From NCBI GenBank assembly GCA_946482595.1, contig CAMLSD010000102.1, positions 1-17,150 of the forward strand: a stretch of 17,150 nucleotides of DNA, written 5' to 3'. Source of the stretch: an uncultured Comamonadaceae bacterium (GTDB lineage: Bacteria; Pseudomonadota; Gammaproteobacteria; Burkholderiales; Burkholderiaceae). Position numbers and translations under genes: made by a program. Below, one piece after another: positions 14,321 to 17,150 of this stretch; the first letter of the stretch is position 1, and each line of letters begins with the position of its first letter. The notes beneath the pieces were generated by a model. That model was not told the origin of the DNA. It saw only the letters and a program-made list of their open reading frames with translations, and ran no database searches.

Positions 14321-15652
14321 TCAGGCTGCCTGCGCGCTTTGCGGCGCAAAGCGGCGTGTGGCGTACAGCCCCAGGCCGGTGGCCACGCTGGCCAGCCGAT
14401 CGCCGCGCATCGGGCGCGCGGTGTCGAACGCGGCGGCGAGCCGGTCGGTCAGCAGGCGCAACCCGGTCGAGCCGCCGGTGAAGTAGAGCGCGTCGATTTC
14501 CTGCGGTTGCAGACCGGCGTCGGCCACGGTGCGCCGGGCTGCGGCCACGATGCGCTCGATGTCGTCGGTCATCGCACGTTCGGCCTGGGCCTCGTCCAGC
14601 GTGACGCTGAGTCCCCGTTCGACCCAGCCCAGGTCGATCACATGTGTGCCTCCCTGCGCCACCGCGATCTTCGCGGCCTCGGCGCGGCCGACCAGATCGT
14701 GGCCCAGGCGTTCGGTGAGGGTGGTCATCAGGCGGCGGTGGTGCGCCGGGTCGGCATAGAAGCTGGCCATCGATCGCAGTTCGGCCACACGTTGCGGGTT
14801 GTAGACCGTGTTGATCAGATGCCAGGTGGCCAGGTCGAAGTACACCGCGCTCGGCACCTCGCGCCCCGGGGCACCATTCACGCTCGGGCCGAGCGCCCTG
14901 AACCCCAGTTCGGTCAGGATGCACGCCAGCTCGATGCGGCGGTCGAAATCGGTGCCGGCGACATGCACGCCGTGGTTGGCCAGGATGTCCTCGCGGCGAT
15001 CGAGCCGGTGCATGCGCTTCGGCCCCACCCGCACCACCGAGAAGTCCGACGTGCCGCCGCCGATGTCGGCCACCAGCACCCGCTGTTCACGCTCGGTCGT
15101 TGCCTCGAAGTCGAAGGCCGCGGCAAGTGGCTCGTACTGGAAGGCAATCTCGGTGAACCCGACGTCCCGCGCCGCGGCTTCGAGGCTGGCCTGGGCCTGG
15201 CGGTCCCGCTGCGGGTCGTCGTCCACGAAAAACACCGGCCGACCCAGCACGACCTGGTCAAGCCTGCCGCCTGCAGCGGTTTCGGCCTTTTCCTTCAGGT
15301 GGGCCAGGTAGGAGGTGATCACGTCAAGGTAGCGCACCGAGTAGCCCGAGCCGACGTCGGTCGTCTGCTCGACCAGGCTGGACCCCAGGATGCTCTTCAT
15401 CGATCGCATCAGGCGGCCTTCGTGGGCCTCAACATAGGCGGCCACAGCAGCCCGGCCGAAGGCCCGTGGCAGCGGGGCGCCTGCGGGCAGCGGCACGTCA
15501 TGTTCGGTGAAGTAGAAGACGGCCGTGGGCATCGTCAGGTGCTCGCCCTCGACCGGCACGAGCCGCGTGCCCGTCGCAGCGTCGGCCGGCACGGCGATGG
15601 CCGAGTTGGAGGTTCCGAAGTCGATGGCGCAGTGGGTGGGGCGGTTGGTCAT
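14321..15652 (-). CDS. yegD: YegD-like Hsp70-family protein (no substrate-binding domain)
   Basis: 443 residues from ATG 15652; the frame extends to 15838 but those residues are not family-like, and no good ribosome-binding site marks the start. The protein is a single actin-like ATPase: phosphate-1 loop IDFGTSNSAIAV (10-21), phosphate-2 loop VADIGGGTSDFSVV (194-207), and adenosine motif ALYFTGGSTGLRLL (388-401). It ends soon after the ATPase fold, so the DnaK peptide-binding beta-sandwich and lid are absent; this short form and the N-terminal TNRPTHCAIDFGTSNS match YegD, known in E. coli as a protein of about 450 residues with ill-defined function. No dnaJ or grpE is nearby. Divergent from the two small membrane proteins downstream on the + strand, with 167 nt between. 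Confidence 0.9.
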   Translation of the reverse strand: MTNRPTHCAIDFGTSNSAIAVPADAATGTRLVPVEGEHLTMPTAVFYFTEHDVPLPAGAPLPRAFGRAAVAAYVEAHEGRLMRSMKSILGSSLVEQTTDVGSGYSVRYLDVITSYLAHLKEKAETAAGGRLDQVVLGRPVFFVDDDPQRDRQAQASLEAAARDVGFTEIAFQYEPLAAAFDFEATTEREQRVLVADIGGGTSDFSVVRVGPKRMHRLDRREDILANHGVHVAGTDFDRRIELACILTELGFRALGPSVNGAPGREVPSAVYFDLATWHLINTVYNPQRVAELRSMASFYADPAHHRRLMTTLTERLGHDLVGRAEAAKIAVAQGGTHVIDLGWVERGLSVTLDEAQAERAMTDDIERIVAAARRTVADAGLQPQEIDALYFTGGSTGLRLLTDRLAAAFDTARPMRGDRLASVATGLGLYATRRFAPQSAQAA

Positions 15653-15819
15653 GGCGTGGCCCGGGAAAAGGGCGGCGATTGTGGCACGTCCGGGCGGCCG
15701 CCTGGTCGGCGCGGTCGTGGTGTCGTGCACATCCCCCCAGTTTGTGGCGGCACAACCCCTATGCGAGCGGCCCGGCTCCGCGCAAAATGACCCTGAACAT
15801 ACAGCCTCCAGGAGGCGCC

Positions 15820-16464
15820 ATGAATGCCCCCTACGCACCGATGATGGTTTCCGAACACCGCCCGGCCGGACGCGCGCTGGCCTGGCTGGCCCTGGTGGTG
15901 GGCGTCAGCGCCACGGCCTTCCTGTCAACGCCCTGGCCGCCGGGGTGGATGGAGTCACTGCTGGGGCTGGCGGTGTGGGCGGCCTGTGCCGCCGCCATCT
16001 GGACCGGTGGCCGTGAGCATGAGGTGCTGGTCGATCCCGCCGGGCGCAGCGTGAACCGCCGGGTGTCCTTCCTCGGGCTGGGGCTGCGGCAGCGGTGGTC
16101 ACTGGACGAGTTCGACAGTGTCGTGGTGGAGCGGCGCCAGGTGCGCGTCGGCCCGCAGGCCCGGGCGCAGGGGCAGTCCCGCTTTGACACCCATACGCTT
16201 TACGTCCTCAGCCTGAAGGGCCCGGGCCAGAGCGTCGAACTGCAGCGCGAGTCGGTGCTGGCTGAAGCCGAGAGGATCGCGAGCGAACTGGCCCGGCGGC
16301 TCAGGCTGCTGCCGCGACGCGAGGGTTACACCGCCCAGGCCGTCGGCCCTGGTGAGCCTTCGCAACTGCCTGACCATCTGCTGGCGCACTGGCGGCGAGG
16401 GGGACCACGCAAGGCCGGCGCCACCCGGCCGAATGGCGATACGGCCGCGTCTCATCAGGGCTGA
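15820..16464 (+). CDS. Membrane protein with two N-terminal helices and a soluble beta-rich domain, function unknown
   Basis: 214 residues; ATG 15820 follows GGAGG (15811-15815). Two membrane segments (about 19-36 and 45-62) are followed by EHEVLVDPAGRSVNRRVSFLG, a strand-rich region SLDEFDSVVVERRQVRVG, TLYVLSLKG, VELQRES, and a helix EAERIASELARRLRL (about 150-163). This two-helix-plus-beta layout resembles small bacterial PH-like (YdbT/bPH type) or DUF membrane proteins; identity is not certain. The C-terminal about 40 residues look disordered. The next gene starts 2 nt after its stop, so they share a transcript. Confidence 0.8.
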   Translation: MNAPYAPMMVSEHRPAGRALAWLALVVGVSATAFLSTPWPPGWMESLLGLAVWAACAAAIWTGGREHEVLVDPAGRSVNRRVSFLGLGLRQRWSLDEFDSVVVERRQVRVGPQARAQGQSRFDTHTLYVLSLKGPGQSVELQRESVLAEAERIASELARRLRLLPRREGYTAQAVGPGEPSQLPDHLLAHWRRGGPRKAGATRPNGDTAASHQG

Positions 16465-16466
16465 GC

Positions 16467-17087
16467 ATGGACTACGTCAAGGAGATCGAGCGTATCCAGC
16501 GTGAACAGGAGCAGCGGCTGCGTCTGGGCCAGGGGCTGCCTCCGGACCTCAAGGCCGGCGCCAAAGCGGCGCAGGACACGCTTGCCCGGGTGTCGGCCCA
16601 GCCGGCGGCTCACCCGGTGGCCGCGGCTGTGGCCCAGGTGCGTGATCGCCACGCCCAGGCGCGGGGCCGCGCCGGATCGGCTGCCACGGCCAAGACGGCA
16701 GCCTCCGATGCTGCGACCCAGCGTGTGGCTGCCACCATCGTCGGTTTTGTGCTGCTGGTGCCGGTCATGTTCCTGCTGGGCATGGGCCTGTCAGGCATCG
16801 AAGGGGCATGGGACGGGCAGTATCTCGACCCGATGGAAGCCCTGTTCGTGATCGGGCCCCTGGTGATGGCCGCTGCGGCCCTGACGCTGCGCAAGCATGT
16901 GATGGCCGCGGTGCTGCGCGGCGGCAAGCCGGCACCGGCTGGCACACCCGCGCTGGGCAGCCGCCTGAAGTGGGTCGGCCCGGTCATCGTCAGCCTCGTG
17001 ATTGCGGCCGTTGCGGCCAGCATGTTCTTCCCGCAGGGCTTGCCGCTGCGCGAATGGGTCGAGCAGGCACTGGCCGGCACCTTGTGA
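16467..17087 (+). CDS. Membrane protein with long charged/Ala-rich N-terminus, function unknown
   Basis: 206 residues; ATG 16467 is 2 nt after the previous stop. Residues 1-85 are soluble: a charged start (MDYVKEIERIQREQEQRLRLG), likely coiled-coil, then an Ala/Gln-rich helix with RDRHAQARGRAG. Three membrane helices follow at about 88-109, 124-141 and 169-187, ending in a short tail. I do not recognise the family and see no catalytic motif. The tight spacing with the upstream protein suggests they form a two-component membrane unit; the N-terminal coil could be the contact surface. Confidence 0.8.
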   Translation: MDYVKEIERIQREQEQRLRLGQGLPPDLKAGAKAAQDTLARVSAQPAAHPVAAAVAQVRDRHAQARGRAGSAATAKTAASDAATQRVAATIVGFVLLVPVMFLLGMGLSGIEGAWDGQYLDPMEALFVIGPLVMAAAALTLRKHVMAAVLRGGKPAPAGTPALGSRLKWVGPVIVSLVIAAVAASMFFPQGLPLREWVEQALAGTL

Positions 17088-17088
17088 G

Positions 17089-17149
17089 CGCCCCGAGGGC
17101 CGGGCTGCGCCCCGCCCGCCCCCCGAGGGGGTCAAGGAAACTTGGGGCG
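17089..17149. repeat. GC-rich inverted-repeat element at window end
   Basis: Directly after the last gene, CGCCCCGAG (17089-17097) can pair with CTTGGGGCG (17141-17149), allowing one G-U. Inside lies CCCCCC-GA-GGGGG (17119-17131), a second hairpin core, then TCAAGGAAA. The stem-in-stem layout and C5/G5 core resemble the hairpin near 4270 and the short dispersed intergenic repeats of Burkholderiales (recall only). It may act as terminator of the two-gene unit; no T tract is visible. The element may continue beyond the window. Confidence 0.5.
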
Positions 17150-17150
17150 G

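Noticed and set aside
15742..15755. TTGTG-GCGG-CACAA inverted repeat upstream of the small membrane protein pair
   Set aside because: Arms of 5 bp are easily found by chance and no promoter boxes of good spacing accompany it.
14174..15790. 538-residue open frame on the + strand opposite the Hsp70 gene
   Set aside because: It is antisense to a gene with all Hsp70 motifs, has His/Gly/Arg-rich unpatterned sequence, and arises from the GC-rich codon bias.
1..17150. Defence island, prophage, integron, CRISPR or biosynthetic cluster
   Set aside because: No integrase, transposase, recombinase, Cas, toxin-antitoxin or multidomain synthase motifs; composition is even and the genes are ordinary chromosomal families. 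The Cass2-like protein alone does not indicate an integron.

Overview
The window is very GC-rich, with C or G at most third codon positions, and is densely packed with genes. Its gene families (PRK08314-type acyl-CoA ligase, YegD-like Hsp70, FCD-type GntR regulator with a polar amino-acid ABC transporter, envelope M48 protease) and C5/G5-core intergenic hairpins suggest a betaproteobacterium of the order Burkholderiales, perhaps the Leptothrix/Sphaerotilus/Rubrivivax group. The phylum-level guess is fairly safe; the genus is only an impression. I see no transposase, integrase, phage gene, CRISPR array, tRNA or rRNA, and no break in composition, so this looks like ordinary chromosome. No gap between genes exceeds 300 bases.

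Left part (1-4242, + strand): the 3' end of an unidentified cysteine-rich protein, then a membrane-bound hybrid histidine kinase with a degenerate ATP-binding N-box, one degenerate and one intact receiver. A hairpin terminator separates it from a long-chain acyl-CoA ligase starting at TTG. A long hairpin follows the ligase.

Envelope cassette (4446-6936, + strand): a secreted protein of unknown function, an M48 zinc protease with a C-terminal helical-repeat tail, and a lipoprotein. Both junctions are ATGA stop/start overlaps, so the three are probably made together and act together in the periplasm. This is the best candidate here for an undescribed system.

Middle (6998-9123): a short GNAT-like acetyltransferase (-), a small two-helix membrane protein (+), and a two-gene (-) unit of a free-standing effector-binding-domain protein followed 2 nt later by an AraC regulator that carries its own GyrI-like effector domain.

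ABC operon (9221-12903, - strand): in transcription order a GntR/FCD regulator, a periplasmic binding protein, two permeases and an ATPase. Regulator and binding protein overlap by ATGA, so the regulator probably controls its own operon. The 198-nt divergent region between it and a membrane diguanylate cyclase (13102-14292, +) holds two good palindromes, candidate operators.

Right part (14321-17150): a YegD-like Hsp70 (-) facing the cyclase, and divergent from it two closely linked small membrane proteins (+). The window ends inside a GC-rich inverted-repeat stretch resembling the hairpin near 4270.
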